Source: Rivularia sp. PCC 7116 (GTDB lineage: Bacteria > Cyanobacteriota > Cyanobacteriia > Cyanobacteriales > Nostocaceae). From it: DNA of 64,000 bases. The stretch is from NCBI RefSeq assembly GCF_000316665.1, contig NC_019678.1, positions 2,046,001-2,110,000 of the forward strand. The letters are read 5' to 3'. The position numbers and the translations under genes were made by a program. A model generated the notes under the pieces. It was not told where the DNA came from. It did no database searches and saw nothing but the letters and a program-made list of their open reading frames with translations. Below, one piece after another: positions 34,315 through 43,041 of the stretch; the first letter of the stretch is position 1; the number at the start of each line of letters is the position of its first letter.

Positions 34315-36519
34315 ATGTTTATTGATACTTCTCACTATAAAACTAAAGGTGAAATTTGCGTATCTCGCACTGTAACTGAAATTTTAATGGAAAATGCGAC
34401 TGAAGGGATTTTATCACGTATTGATTCTCAGCGTGGAGGCTTCCTCAAAAGTAACTATGAGTACCCCGGACGATATAAAAGATGGGCGATAGGTTTTATT
34501 AATCCACCCCTAGAATTAGCAACTCGTGAGAATTCTTTTAGGCTTACAGCGCATAACAACCGAGGTTTATTGCTATTGAAATATTTGGTAGAGCGTCTTT
34601 ACAAGTTACCGCAATTACAGAATGTTGCTTTAGAGAAAAATTGTGTCACTGGCTCTATTCAACCATCAGAATGCTTATTTGCAGAAGAAGAGCGAAGTAA
34701 ACAACCATCTGTTTTCAATGTTGTTAGAGAAATTCTATATGCGTTTGAAAGTTCTCTAGATAAACATTTGGGACTTTACGGTGGGTTTGGTTACGATTTA
34801 GTTTTCCAGTTTGAATCAATTGCGAAACATCTCGAACGCTCTCCACAGCAGCGAGATATGTTACTTTATCTACCTGATGAATTGGTTATTGTTGACTACT
34901 ATCAACAACAAGCATTTCTTTACCAGTATGAATTTGAGACTACATATGGTAGCACTAAGAATTTACCTCGTAATGGTGAATTCATTAGTTATAGAGGCAA
35001 TCAAAATATTTCCCCTCAGACTTCCGATCATGAAAGAGGTGAATATGCAAACCAAGTTAAAAAAGCATTAGATTATTTCCGTCGAGGTGATTTCTTTGAA
35101 GTTGTTCCTTCTCAAAACTTTTTTCAAACTTACGAACAGTCTCCAGCAAAACTTTTCCGAACACTGCAACAGGTTAATCCTAGTCCCTATGGATTTATCT
35201 TTAATTTAGGTGGAGAGTATTTAATTGGTGCATCTCCAGAAATGTTTGTACGGGTAGAAGGTAAGCGTGTTGAAACTTGCCCTATTAGCGGTACAGTTAA
35301 ACGAGGAAAAGATGCAATTGATGATGCGGCTCAAATCCTGAAGCTTCTTAACTCACACAAAGACGAATCTGAATTAACCATGTGTACCGACGTAGACCGC
35401 AATGACAAATCGCGGATTTGCGAGCCTGGTTCGGTACGAGTAATTGGTCGCCGTCAAATCGAAATGTACAGTCATTTAATCCATACGGTAGACCATGTTG
35501 AAGGTTTGTTGCGACCTGGCTTTGATGCTTTAGATGCCTTTTTAGCTCATACTTGGGCGGTGACGGTAACTGGCGCACCGAAGAAGTCAGCCATCGAGTT
35601 TATCGAACAGAACGAACGTAGTGCCAGACGTTGGTATGGTGGAGCAGTAGGCTGGTTAAACTTTAACGGTAATTTGAATACCGGGTTAATTTTACGGACA
35701 ATTCGACTCGAACATTCAATTGCGGAAGTGCGAGTTGGTGCAACTATATTATATGATTCTATTCCTGCAGCAGAAGAACAAGAAACCTTAACTAAAGCCG
35801 CTGCCGCTTTTGAAACCATTCGCCGCGCTAAGGAAAAAACTAAAGCTTTAGGAGATGTTTCAAATTCTTTAAGTGATTGTATTCCTAATATAGAATCAGA
35901 TAAACGCATTTTATTAATTGACTGTGAAGATTCTTTTGTTCACACCTTAGCTAACTATATTCGCCAAACTGGAGCTTTGGTGAAAACATTACGTCACGGT
36001 TTTGATGAAGAACTTTTTGATACGGAAAAACCCGATTTAGTTGTATTGTCTCCAGGTCCGGGTAGACCAAGTGATTTTAAAGTTTCCCAAATAATTGCCG
36101 CTTGTATGTGTCGTAATATTCCGATGTTCGGGGTATGTCTGGGATTGCAAGGTATTGTTGAAGCTTTTGGTGGAGAATTAGGAGTTTTAGATTATCCACA
36201 ACACGGTAAATCTTCGCGGATTAAGGTTACTGACTCGAATTCGGTAATGTTTAAAGACTTACCTAAATCTTTTACAGTGGGTAGATATCATTCCTTATTT
36301 GCATTACCTGAAAAGTTTCCTCAAGAATTAAAAGTTACGGCAATGTCAGAAGATAATGTAATTATGGCAATCGAACATAAAACATTACCAATTTCAGCCG
36401 TACAGTTTCATCCCGAATCTATTATGACTTTAGTAGGAGAGGTCGGTTTAGCAATAATTAAAAATGTTGTTTACAAGTATACAACATCTAAAAAGTCAGA
36501 AGTTGTGTCTATGGGTTAG
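34315..36519 (+). CDS. trpE: Fused anthranilate synthase, components I and II (TrpE-TrpG)
   Basis: 734 residues. Residues 1-520 form component I: the N-terminal part ends with the chorismate-binding core, with GDFFEVVPSQNFF, LIGASPEMFVRVEG, CPISGTVKRGKD and a C-terminal GGAVGWLNFNG. Residues 525-725 are the glutamine amidotransferase: LLIDCEDSFVHTLANYI, catalytic Cys near residue 606 in FGVCLGLQGIVEAFGG, and His/Glu near 700 in QFHPES. The fused type is used in secondary metabolism and in some bacteria for tryptophan, and the trp copies beside scytonemin genes have this fused form. It converts chorismate and glutamine to anthranilate. A genome copy of separate trpE and trpG is expected. trpC follows 149 bp downstream. 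Confidence 0.93.
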   Translation: MFIDTSHYKTKGEICVSRTVTEILMENATEGILSRIDSQRGGFLKSNYEYPGRYKRWAIGFINPPLELATRENSFRLTAHNNRGLLLLKYLVERLYKLPQLQNVALEKNCVTGSIQPSECLFAEEERSKQPSVFNVVREILYAFESSLDKHLGLYGGFGYDLVFQFESIAKHLERSPQQRDMLLYLPDELVIVDYYQQQAFLYQYEFETTYGSTKNLPRNGEFISYRGNQNISPQTSDHERGEYANQVKKALDYFRRGDFFEVVPSQNFFQTYEQSPAKLFRTLQQVNPSPYGFIFNLGGEYLIGASPEMFVRVEGKRVETCPISGTVKRGKDAIDDAAQILKLLNSHKDESELTMCTDVDRNDKSRICEPGSVRVIGRRQIEMYSHLIHTVDHVEGLLRPGFDALDAFLAHTWAVTVTGAPKKSAIEFIEQNERSARRWYGGAVGWLNFNGNLNTGLILRTIRLEHSIAEVRVGATILYDSIPAAEEQETLTKAAAAFETIRRAKEKTKALGDVSNSLSDCIPNIESDKRILLIDCEDSFVHTLANYIRQTGALVKTLRHGFDEELFDTEKPDLVVLSPGPGRPSDFKVSQIIAACMCRNIPMFGVCLGLQGIVEAFGGELGVLDYPQHGKSSRIKVTDSNSVMFKDLPKSFTVGRYHSLFALPEKFPQELKVTAMSEDNVIMAIEHKTLPISAVQFHPESIMTLVGEVGLAIIKNVVYKYTTSKKSEVVSMG

Positions 36520-36530
36520 ACAGTAATAAT

Positions 36531-36624
36531 AACTAGTTAACATTTAAATATTTGTTTTCGGGTCTGAGTTTGTTAACAAATTAATTAACATTGTTGATTG
36601 GACATTAATCGTTGTTAACTAGTT
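36531..36624. promoter_or_regulatory. Inverted GTTAAC-rich repeat between trpE and trpC
   Basis: AACTAGTTAAC at 36531-36541 is repeated as its exact inverse, GTTAACTAGTT, at 36614-36624, with two further GTTAAC/TTAACA words between (about 36573-36592). Each arm contains self-complementary GTTAAC or ACTAGT. It could be an operator, a terminator-antiterminator or a mobile palindrome. No ORF lies within. Confidence 0.4.
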
Positions 36625-36668
36625 AGTGTTTGACAAATGAGCGATTTTTATGAATTTACATAAATATT

Positions 36669-37520
36669 ATGAATCAATTGTCCAATATCGATAGAATTCA
36701 TATGCTAACTAGGCCCCGACACATACTTGAGGAAATAGTCTTGCATAAAAGGCAAGAAGTTGCAATGATGCGATTGGAATCTCCTTTAGCTAAGGTACAA
36801 GAGCAACTAAAAGATGCACCAAAGGTAAGAGATTTTTTAAAGGCTTTGCAAGATAATTCTCACAGTCCTAGTTTAATTGCAGAAGTAAAAAAAGCATCGC
36901 CAAGTAAAGGAATTATTCGGGAAGATTTTGACCCAGTTAATATAGCCCAAGCATATGAAAAAGGCGGAGCAGCCTGTCTTTCAGTTCTCACAGACAGTCG
37001 TTTTTTTAAAGGTAGCTTTGACAACTTACGTAGAGTTAGGAAAAGCGTAGAATTACCGCTATTATGCAAAGAATTTATTGTTGATTTATATCAAATATAT
37101 TTAGCTAGAACTGCGGGCGCTGATGCAGTACTCTTGATTGCAGCTATTTTATCCGACGTACAGTTGAAAGACTTTTTGCGGGTAATTCACAGCTTGAAAA
37201 TGACAGCTTTAGTAGAAGTTCATACTCCTTCAGAATTAGATAGAGTGTTAAGACTTCCTGACGTAAAATTGGTAGGAATTAACAACCGCAATCTAAAGAA
37301 TTTCACTGTAAATTTAGCAAATACAGAAAAATTGATTGCTCAAAGGAAATCGCAATTGCAAAGTTTCGGAATTACCGTTATTAGCGAATCTGGTATATAT
37401 ACACCTGATGATTTAGATTTTGTCGAAAAAGCTGGCGCTCGTGCCGTTTTAGTCGGAGAATCTTTAGTTAGGCAGCCCGATGTGGAAGATGCGGTACGGC
37501 AATTAATCAGTGAACAGTGA
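36669..37520 (+). CDS. trpC: Indole-3-glycerol-phosphate synthase
   Basis: 283 residues of the IGPS TIM barrel. Family words: [13 protein letters not shown] near the start, [16 protein letters not shown] (phosphate-binding and catalytic Lys), [57 protein letters not shown] and the C-terminal [14 protein letters not shown]. It converts carboxyphenylaminodeoxyribulose phosphate to indole-3-glycerol phosphate, which TrpA then cleaves. The ATG at 36669 gives about 12 extra N-terminal residues; the ATG at 36702 is an alternative start nearer the conserved part. The last codons and the stop lie at the edge of a tandem repeat (CAGTGAACAGTGAGCAG). Neighbours are trpE upstream and trpA downstream, with no trpD or trpF. 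Confidence 0.93.
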   Translation: MNQLSNIDRIHMLTRPRHILEEIVLHKRQEVAMMRLESPLAKVQEQLKDAPKVRDFLKALQDNSHSPSLIAEVKKASPSKGIIREDFDPVNIAQAYEKGGAACLSVLTDSRFFKGSFDNLRRVRKSVELPLLCKEFIVDLYQIYLARTAGADAVLLIAAILSDVQLKDFLRVIHSLKMTALVEVHTPSELDRVLRLPDVKLVGINNRNLKNFTVNLANTEKLIAQRKSQLQSFGITVISESGIYTPDDLDFVEKAGARAVLVGESLVRQPDVEDAVRQLISEQ

Positions 37521-37575
37521 GCAGTGAGCAGTTAACAGTGAGCAGTTAGAAGTTAAAAGTTAAATGTTAAATTCA
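37507..37575. repeat. Short tandem repeat of GTGAGCA/GTTAACA type
   Basis: Units such as CAGTGAACAGTGAGCAGTGA are reiterated with drift (GTGAACA, GTGAGCA, GTTAACA, GTTAGAA, GTTAAAA), a heptameric short tandem repeat of the cyanobacterial STRR kind. It starts inside the final codons of trpC and continues past its stop. Confidence 0.7.
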
Positions 37576-37671
37576 AAATTGTTTTCCTATGCTCAATACT
37601 TAATAAGCAATACCCCATGAAATCGAATAGTTGTAAAAGTAATTAGTCATTACTAATTAAGCACTATCCAT

Positions 37672-37706
37672 TGGCAACTAACAACTAACAACTAACAACT
37701 AATAAC
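37672..37706. repeat. Heptameric tandem repeat AACTAAC before trpA
   Basis: Four consecutive copies of the heptamer AACTAAC or its permutations lie immediately before the trpA ATG at 37707, leaving no recognisable ribosome-binding site. Translation start may therefore depend on the repeat-derived leader. Confidence 0.75.
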
Positions 37707-38546
37707 ATGATTGCAATATCTCAACGTTTTGAAGAATTAAGAAAATCTAATACTTGTGCTTTAATTCCGTTTATTACTGCGGGTGACCCGGATTTAGAAA
37801 CTACTGAAGCAGCACTGAAAATCTTGGATAAAAATGGTGCTAGTTTTATTGAGCTAGGGGTTCCTTATTCCGACCCTTTGGCTGATGGCCCAGTAATTCA
37901 AGCTGCTGCTACTCGTGCTTTGGCAAAAGGTACGAAGTTGGATAATGTTTTACAGATGTTGAAGACATTAACTCCCCAATTACAAGCACCGATTATTCTA
38001 TTTACTTATTACAATCCCATCTTAAATTTAGGGGTTAAAGAGTTTTTAGCAAAAGTCGCCGAAGTTGGTGTCAAAGGGTTAGTAGTTCCCGATTTGCCAT
38101 TGGAAGAAGCTGAAAATTTGATAGAGTCAGCTAAAGAATTTGGCATCGAGCTAACTTTGCTCGTAGCTCCTACGAGTTCCAAGGATAGAATCAGCGCGAT
38201 CGCTAAATATTCTCAGGGTTTTATCTACTTAGTGAGTGTAACCGGTGTTACTGGAGTCCGTTCTGGTCTACAAACTCGCGTCAAGGATATTCTAGATGAC
38301 TTACGCGGAGTCACCGATAAAGCAATTGGTATCGGTTTCGGCATTTCCAGGGGGGAACATGCTGCTCAAGCAAAAGAATGGGGTGCTGATGCAGTAATCG
38401 TAGGTAGTGCTTTAGTAAAGCGATTAGCAAACGGTACTCCTGAAGAAGGATTAAAAGCAGTCGAAGAACTCACCAAAGAATTAAAAGCTGCAATTTCTAG
38501 CGAGCAGTTAGCAGTGAACAGTGAACAGTTAACAGTTAGGATTTAA
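37707..38546 (+). CDS. trpA: Tryptophan synthase alpha subunit
   Basis: 279 residues. TIM barrel with [36 protein letters not shown] (catalytic Glu in IELG, Asp in YSDP), [25 protein letters not shown] and [12 protein letters not shown]. It releases indole from indole-3-glycerol phosphate and channels it to TrpB. The family normally ends near residue 264, after a helix like KELKAAI; here about 15 residues follow ([14 protein letters not shown]) that are encoded by repeats of CAGTTAGCAGTGAACAG type. So an STRR has extended the C-terminus. A GCGATCGC octamer occurs near 38197. The gene follows trpC at a 186-bp distance filled largely with repeats, and trpB follows 99 bp later. Confidence 0.94.
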   Translation: MIAISQRFEELRKSNTCALIPFITAGDPDLETTEAALKILDKNGASFIELGVPYSDPLADGPVIQAAATRALAKGTKLDNVLQMLKTLTPQLQAPIILFTYYNPILNLGVKEFLAKVAEVGVKGLVVPDLPLEEAENLIESAKEFGIELTLLVAPTSSKDRISAIAKYSQGFIYLVSVTGVTGVRSGLQTRVKDILDDLRGVTDKAIGIGFGISRGEHAAQAKEWGADAVIVGSALVKRLANGTPEEGLKAVEELTKELKAAISSEQLAVNSEQLTVRI

Positions 38547-38610
38547 GAATTTAATTTCTCTATTTCTTTGTCTTCCCATGCCCAATCCCCAATCCCCAAT
38601 CCCCTATCCC
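38500..38610. repeat. Two short tandem repeats, the first inside the trpA C-terminus
   Basis: Bases 38502-38540 are CAGTTAGCAGTGAACAGTGA-type heptamer repeats in the reading frame of trpA. Bases 38577-38610 are a second series, CCCAATCCCCAATCCCCA and variants, the classic cyanobacterial CCCCAAT heptamer STRR, in the gap before trpB. Confidence 0.8.
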
Positions 38611-38645
38611 CAGTTTTCAAATTACTAAAAGGAATATAAATCAAA

Positions 38646-39884
38646 ATGGTCAGTACTCCAGATATCAGTTCAAAAATTTCATCAGTTGCTCGTCCCGACA
38701 ATTTGGGAAGATTTGGAAAGTTCGGTGGAAAGTACGTACCCGAAACTTTAATGCCAGCTTTGCTAGAATTGGAAACTGCTTACGAAAAGTATCGTAATGA
38801 CCCCGATTTCAAAGCTGAATGGAATGGTTTATTGCGCGATTATGTAGGAAGACCAAGCCCCTTATACTTTGCAGAGCGTTTGACTCAACATTATGCAAAA
38901 CCAGATGGCTCTGGAGCGCAAATTTATTTAAAGCGTGAAGATTTAAACCATACCGGCGCTCACAAAATTAACAATGCTTTAGCTCAAGTTTTGTTGGCTA
39001 AACGCATGGGTAAACAAAGAATTATCGCTGAAACCGGAGCAGGACAACACGGTGTTGCAACTGCTACAGCTTGCGCTCGTTTTGGTTTGAAGTGCGTGAT
39101 TTTCATGGGTATTCACGACATGGAAAGACAAGCGCTCAACGTATTCCGGATGCGATTGATGGGAGCGGAAGTTAGCCCTGTAGAAGCTGGAACCGGAACT
39201 TTAAAAGATGCAACTTCTGAAGCAATCCGCGACTGGGTAACAAACGTAGAAACTACACACTACATTTTAGGTTCCGTTGCCGGACCTCATCCTTACCCAA
39301 TGTTGGTACGCGATTATCACGCCATGATTGGTGCAGAAACTCGCAATCAATGTGAAGAAAAATGGGGAGGATTACCCGATATTCTTTTAGCTTGTGTTGG
39401 TGGTGGTTCCAACGCAATGGGACTATTTCACGAATTCGTTAACGAAGAATCCGTGCGTTTGATTGGAGTTGAAGCAGCCGGTGAAGGTGTCGCAACAGAA
39501 AAACACGCCGCAACTTTGACCAAAGGAAGAGTCGGAGTATTGCATGGTGCGATGAGTTATTTATTGCAAGATGGTGACGGACAAGTCATCGAAGCGCACT
39601 CAGTCAGCGCCGGTTTGGACTATCCCGGAGTTGGCCCAGAACACAGTTTTCTTAAAGATATGAATCGCGCTGAATACTATAGCGTGACCGATAAAGAAGC
39701 TTTGGATGCATTTAGAAAAGTGTCGGAACTAGAAGGGATTATTCCCGCACTAGAAACCGCTCACGCTTTTGCTTATTTAGAAAAACTCTGTCCTCAACTA
39801 GATGGCAGTCCTAAGTTAGTTATCAACTGTTCCGGTAGAGGTGACAAAGACGTGCAAACCGTAGCTAAAGTAATTAATCTTTAG
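38646..39884 (+). CDS. trpB: Tryptophan synthase beta subunit
   Basis: 412 residues, the normal TrpB1 length. The PLP lysine is in [13 protein letters not shown], the phosphate loop is GGGSNAMG, and [20 protein letters not shown] is the standard N-terminus. [10 protein letters not shown] and [14 protein letters not shown] are fully conserved. It joins indole with serine to make tryptophan in an alpha2beta2 complex with TrpA. AAGGAATATAAATCAAA lies before the ATG. It is the last gene of the trp set; a hairpin follows. A second trpB in the genome is likely if this is the secondary-metabolism set. Confidence 0.95.
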   Translation: MVSTPDISSKISSVARPDNLGRFGKFGGKYVPETLMPALLELETAYEKYRNDPDFKAEWNGLLRDYVGRPSPLYFAERLTQHYAKPDGSGAQIYLKREDLNHTGAHKINNALAQVLLAKRMGKQRIIAETGAGQHGVATATACARFGLKCVIFMGIHDMERQALNVFRMRLMGAEVSPVEAGTGTLKDATSEAIRDWVTNVETTHYILGSVAGPHPYPMLVRDYHAMIGAETRNQCEEKWGGLPDILLACVGGGSNAMGLFHEFVNEESVRLIGVEAAGEGVATEKHAATLTKGRVGVLHGAMSYLLQDGDGQVIEAHSVSAGLDYPGVGPEHSFLKDMNRAEYYSVTDKEALDAFRKVSELEGIIPALETAHAFAYLEKLCPQLDGSPKLVINCSGRGDKDVQTVAKVINL

Positions 39885-39905
39885 AAAAGGTTTTCAAATC
39901 TCTAC

Positions 39906-39940
39906 AGCCCTCACCCGCTTATGGTTAGGGCTATAAAAAC
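39906..39940 (+). terminator. Possible terminator after trpB
   Basis: AGCCCTCACC at 39906-39915 pairs with GGTTAGGGCT at 39923-39932 (one mismatch), a seven-base loop, followed by ATAAAAAC rather than a clean T run. It sits about 20 bp after the trpB stop. Weak but well placed for the end of the trp transcript. Confidence 0.45.
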
Positions 39941-40547
39941 AAAGGCTAGATAGTGCATGGGGTAAAAAAAGCTGATTTTTTAAGTCCGCGCAGGCAGACT
40001 TTGTAGCTTTAGCCTCACCCTTCATGGTGTTGGCAACTATTAATACTACAGTCAAAAGTATATGTTTCTAATTCGTTCTCTTTGGTTAAAATACCTAAAA
40101 CAATTGGCTCTCCCAGAGTGGCTATGATAAATTAATAATAAAAAGAGGGTAAAATAATTTATATAGAAGGATTTTAGTAATGCAAAATTGAATATTTAAT
40201 AAAAATCTACTTTTTTAATCTGAATCACTAGCTATGTAGTAATTAAAGCTAGTATTAAGTATTAATAGGAATCCTAATTGATTTTTGAAATATACGTAGG
40301 GTGTGTTGTCGCGAAGCGCAACGCACCATGATGTAAGGGTTTCGGTGCGTTAGACTAGCGTCGTAACACACCCTACAAATACCTAGATTTTTTCAATATT
40401 CAAAACGGATTCCTAAATTTTACATAACTAGTCTAGGAGAGCCAAACATTTAATCTTTTGCTCTGTTGATTTCTTACTATTGTTTTCTGCTTACTTTCTT
40501 GTCAAACATAAGGAATATATGGAATTAAGTAGAAATCACTTATTAAA
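39941..40547. repeat. Repeat-rich intergenic region between trpB and the TetR gene
   Basis: TTGGCTCTCC at 40104-40113 and its exact inverse GGAGAGCCAA at 40436-40445 enclose 322 bp and could be the ends of a MITE-like element. Inside is a palindromic block from about 40297 (GTAGGGTGTGTTGTCGCG) to 40376 (AACACACCCTAC), a common cyanobacterial dispersed repeat. An AAGTCCGCGCAGGCAGACTT-type palindrome lies near 39985-40005. No coding region was recognised. Confidence 0.55.
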
Positions 40548-41174
40548 ATGAAAATGAATACGATAGCAACTGATACAAAAAAGCAAATACTTAACGTTGC
40601 CGAGCGACAATTTGCTGAAAAAGGCTATGCAGGGACAACTTTGCGTGGAGTTATTAAAGAAGCAGAGGTCAATATAGGTGCTGTACACTACCACTTTGGC
40701 TCAAAAGAAGAACTATTTATTGCCGTGGTGCGAAGAGTTGCCAAGCAAATGGTACCAAAACAACTACAGCACTTAGCTAAATATGAAAATCAAAACGAAC
40801 CGCCATCTGTAGAAAACATAATGGAAGCTTTTTTTGCTCCTCCATTGAGGATGTTATCACAAATGGGAAAATCTGGAATAATTCGCGCTCAATTTGTAGG
40901 TCGCTCTCGCGTGGAACCTTTACCGATACAGGTACTTGCAGACAAACAATTTCATGAGAGTCAACAGCATTTTTTGGATATTCTCCAGCGAGCGTTTCCC
41001 AATCAAACACGTTTAGAACTAGAGTGGAAATTAGACTTAGCAGTAGCAGTATTGATCCGTACCTTAAATCAAATTGGTCAGCCGGGAAAATTGATAACGG
41101 GAACTTCACCAGAAGAAATAGAAAATGCGATTGCTCGTCTCGTTAGATTTGCTGCCGGAGGTATGAAAGCTTAG
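40548..41174 (+). CDS. TetR/AcrR-family transcriptional regulator
   Basis: 208 residues. The N-terminal DNA-binding domain is typical: ILNVAERQFAEKGYAGTTLR, then VIKEAEVNIGAVHYHFGSKEELFIAVV, with the HTH turn at NIGAVHYHFGSKE. The C-terminal ligand domain is of the CerR/DUF1956-type group by its ENAIARLVRFAAGGMKA end. It is the only regulator near the trp and LuxC operons, 660 bp after trpB, and may control them or a neighbouring transporter. A putative operator would be a palindrome near its own promoter, for which the repeats at 40104-40445 are candidates. Start could be 40554 (second ATG). Confidence 0.85.
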   Translation: MKMNTIATDTKKQILNVAERQFAEKGYAGTTLRGVIKEAEVNIGAVHYHFGSKEELFIAVVRRVAKQMVPKQLQHLAKYENQNEPPSVENIMEAFFAPPLRMLSQMGKSGIIRAQFVGRSRVEPLPIQVLADKQFHESQQHFLDILQRAFPNQTRLELEWKLDLAVAVLIRTLNQIGQPGKLITGTSPEEIENAIARLVRFAAGGMKA

Positions 41175-41268
41175 GTTAAAGCCCGCATTCCGGACGTTGC
41201 GAACGCAAAAAATATAGAAACTTAATTGTGTTTTCTCAGTCACCTTTTTTAGCTGGATAAATTAAGAA

Positions 41269-41486
41269 TTATTTCGTTTTATAGTCCAATCCACCGAAAT
41301 AGGTTTGACGCTCCTTTTCGTTTACTATTGGAATTGAAACTCGTTCTTTCTTCTTTCCCCAAACATATCCTTCACTATCTCCCCATAACAAATAACATTC
41401 GTCAACTATAAACACAGCTAACTCTCCAGACTCTATTTCGGCTCCTCGTGTCTCCCACGAGTTAATTCGCGCTATTTCTCTTTCGA
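41269..41486 (-). pseudogene. IS630-family transposase fragment
   Basis: An uninterrupted minus-strand reading of about 70 codons ends at TAA 41269-41271: IESGELAVFIVDECYLLWGD (first catalytic Asp in VDE), then YVWGKKKERVSIPIVNEKER and QTYFGGLDYKTK. This is the DDE_3 core of IS630-family transposases. Everything C-terminal, including the other two acidic residues, is missing, as is the proper N-terminus. The solo IS5 end lies 24 bp upstream. Confidence 0.7.
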
Positions 41487-41509
41487 TTCACAGCTTCCCG
41501 CCATCCTTA

Positions 41510-41555
41510 ATTATTATACCGGAGAAGGTAAAGATACCTTCCGGGGTTCTATATG
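41510..41555. repeat. Solo terminal sequence of the IS5-type element
   Basis: About 45 bp match, with very few differences, the right end of the IS5 remnant at 13035-13080, including the 17-bp terminal repeat CCTTCCGGGGTTCTATA (41537-41553). CCGGAGAAGGTA folds back on TACCTTCC within it. The rest of an element is absent. Confidence 0.75.
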
Positions 41556-42001
41556 TTAATTTGTGCCTTATTTTTTGTAGTTTTTCAATTAAGCTTTCTA
41601 TTTCCGTTGCTGGAAGCGTAAAGGAGTGTGGCAAATTCACACTGTATTGCGATAGCCCGAAGGCGTATCGCAGTTAGGTTAAATAGAGGGAAGATTACCT
41701 AAATCAGTTTATCAAAATAGATAAAATATGAAGTTTTGGTCAAAATACTTACATAAAACTACATAATTGAGTATTTAGAAAAAAATTTGGTTATATTGTT
41801 TTTGAGTTGAAATAATCACCACAGAAATGAATGAGTCTAAATTATTGATACTACTCTAATTTTGATTAGGCGCATTAATAATATTAGACAAGCTTTACTT
41901 TACATAACAGCAAAAGATTAGCGATAGATAATTTAAGCGTAAAGCTTAGATATCTCTGATGGCAAAGCTTTGATTTTGAAAAATACTTAAATAAAATTCA
42001 A

Positions 42002-42724
42002 ATGTTAATCAAGAATAATTTAAAAATTCAAGAAGTCGCTATTGCAATTTCTGCGAAGAATCTGAACCCTACAATTCTTAATCCAGACTTTCTTAAATAC
42101 ACTGGCATAATTCCTACTGACTGGGAACTAGCACGACAACCTGTTTATACAAATCAAGCAGTACAGCTAGTATTTCAAAGTGGAGTCAGTATTGTTGCTC
42201 AACCGAATAGAATAACGTTTATGGAAGCAATTGCTAGTAAAAGTTTTGATGAATTACAGCTAGCAGAAATTGCTTGTAACTATGTAGATAAGTTATCGCA
42301 AGTAGAATATATTGCGGTGGGGATTAATCCTGTTGGGTATGTAGGATTTAATTCTGATGCGGAATCCTATCAGTATTTATCGCAAACTTTGTTATCTCCT
42401 GGCTCCTGGCAAAGTTTTGGTGAAGCACCAATGAAAGCAGGAGTAGAGTTGTCATATACTCTTCATCGCAGTAAACTTAATCTAAAAATCAATCAAGCTG
42501 TTCTCAAGTTTCCAGATAAATCTGTGTCAGCGGTTTTATTTTCCGGCAATTTTAATTATCAGGTAGTAGGTGATAATTCAGCAGAAAAAAAGAAAGATTT
42601 ACAAAAATTAGTTACAAATTGGCAAGCTAATTTACAAACTTATCAACAACTAATTGAAGATAATTTTTTGTCCGCAACCAACGAAAATATGAATATGTTA
42701 CCACTTATTCCTCAAGCTTCTTAG
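42002..42724 (+). CDS. Conserved-looking hypothetical protein
   Basis: 240 residues, soluble, with no signal peptide or membrane segment. It begins LIKNNLKIQEVAIAISAKNL and continues NPDFLKYTGIIPTDWELARQ, then repeats a pattern of beta strands (VQLVFQSGVSIVAQPNRITF, EYIAVGINPVGYVGF) and ends with a helical region with KKKDLQKLVTNWQANLQTYQ. I remember similar uncharacterised proteins in filamentous cyanobacteria but no assigned function. It is upstream of the giant RHS gene on the same strand, with a terminator-like hairpin and a MITE between them, so the pair is not obviously an operon. No catalytic motif can be pointed to. Confidence 0.7.
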   Translation: MLIKNNLKIQEVAIAISAKNLNPTILNPDFLKYTGIIPTDWELARQPVYTNQAVQLVFQSGVSIVAQPNRITFMEAIASKSFDELQLAEIACNYVDKLSQVEYIAVGINPVGYVGFNSDAESYQYLSQTLLSPGSWQSFGEAPMKAGVELSYTLHRSKLNLKINQAVLKFPDKSVSAVLFSGNFNYQVVGDNSAEKKKDLQKLVTNWQANLQTYQQLIEDNFLSATNENMNMLPLIPQAS

Positions 42725-42770
42725 GGTTGTCAAACTAGAATTTTAAATTCAATCTTTTCTATAGCTAAAT

Positions 42771-42798
42771 AAGGAACTTAGGTTCCTTGTTTACTTTT
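42771..42798 (+). terminator. Rho-independent-type terminator after the hypothetical gene
   Basis: AAGGAAC (42771-42777) pairs with GTTCCTT (42782-42788) across a four-base loop and is followed by the T-rich GTTTACTTTT. It lies about 47 bp after the stop of the gene ending at 42724. Confidence 0.6.
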
Positions 42799-42820
42799 AT
42801 ACCTAAATCTTACCTTAAAA

Positions 42821-42990
42821 TTCAGGACTTACGTAAGCGTCACAATACTCGGATGGTGCCGTACAGTCATTGCCTCATTATTGCGTGCAGAATTAGTCAG
42901 TGTACAAGCAACGGCAATAAATGGGGATATTATCTACACCCCTTTTTGCCTCCCCTACAACAAAATGTGCCAGTTGCGTGAGTCCTAAAA
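42821..42990. repeat. MITE-like element with AGGACTTACG-type ends
   Basis: A 170-bp block begins TTCAGGACTTACGTAAGC and ends CAGTTGCGTGAGTCCTAAAA, imperfect inverted repeats of the AGGACTTACGCA kind common in cyanobacterial MITEs. No long coding frame of its own. It occupies most of the gap before the giant gene and could carry or disrupt its promoter. Confidence 0.65.
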
Positions 42991-43041
42991 GTATTAAAAA
43001 GATTATCTACTAAAAAGTATATATTTAAGCAGAATACTATA

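Larger units (their letters stand above)
41175..42001. other. Intergenic region with transposon debris
   Basis: It includes an IS630 fragment and a solo IS5 end (listed separately), a reading of about 30 codons on the minus strand at 41552-41641 (FTLPATEIESLIEKLQKIRH) that may be the N-terminus of another decayed gene, and AT-rich DNA from 41700 to 42001 without recognised features except the presumed promoter of the gene at 42002. Confidence 0.45.

Noticed and set aside
20951-39884. Complete scytonemin gene cluster
   Set aside because: Only a ScyB-like dehydrogenase and four trp genes fit; there is no scyA (ThDP enzyme), scyC, scyD-F, tyrA or aroB, and the LuxE-LuxC-Leu genes do not belong to it.
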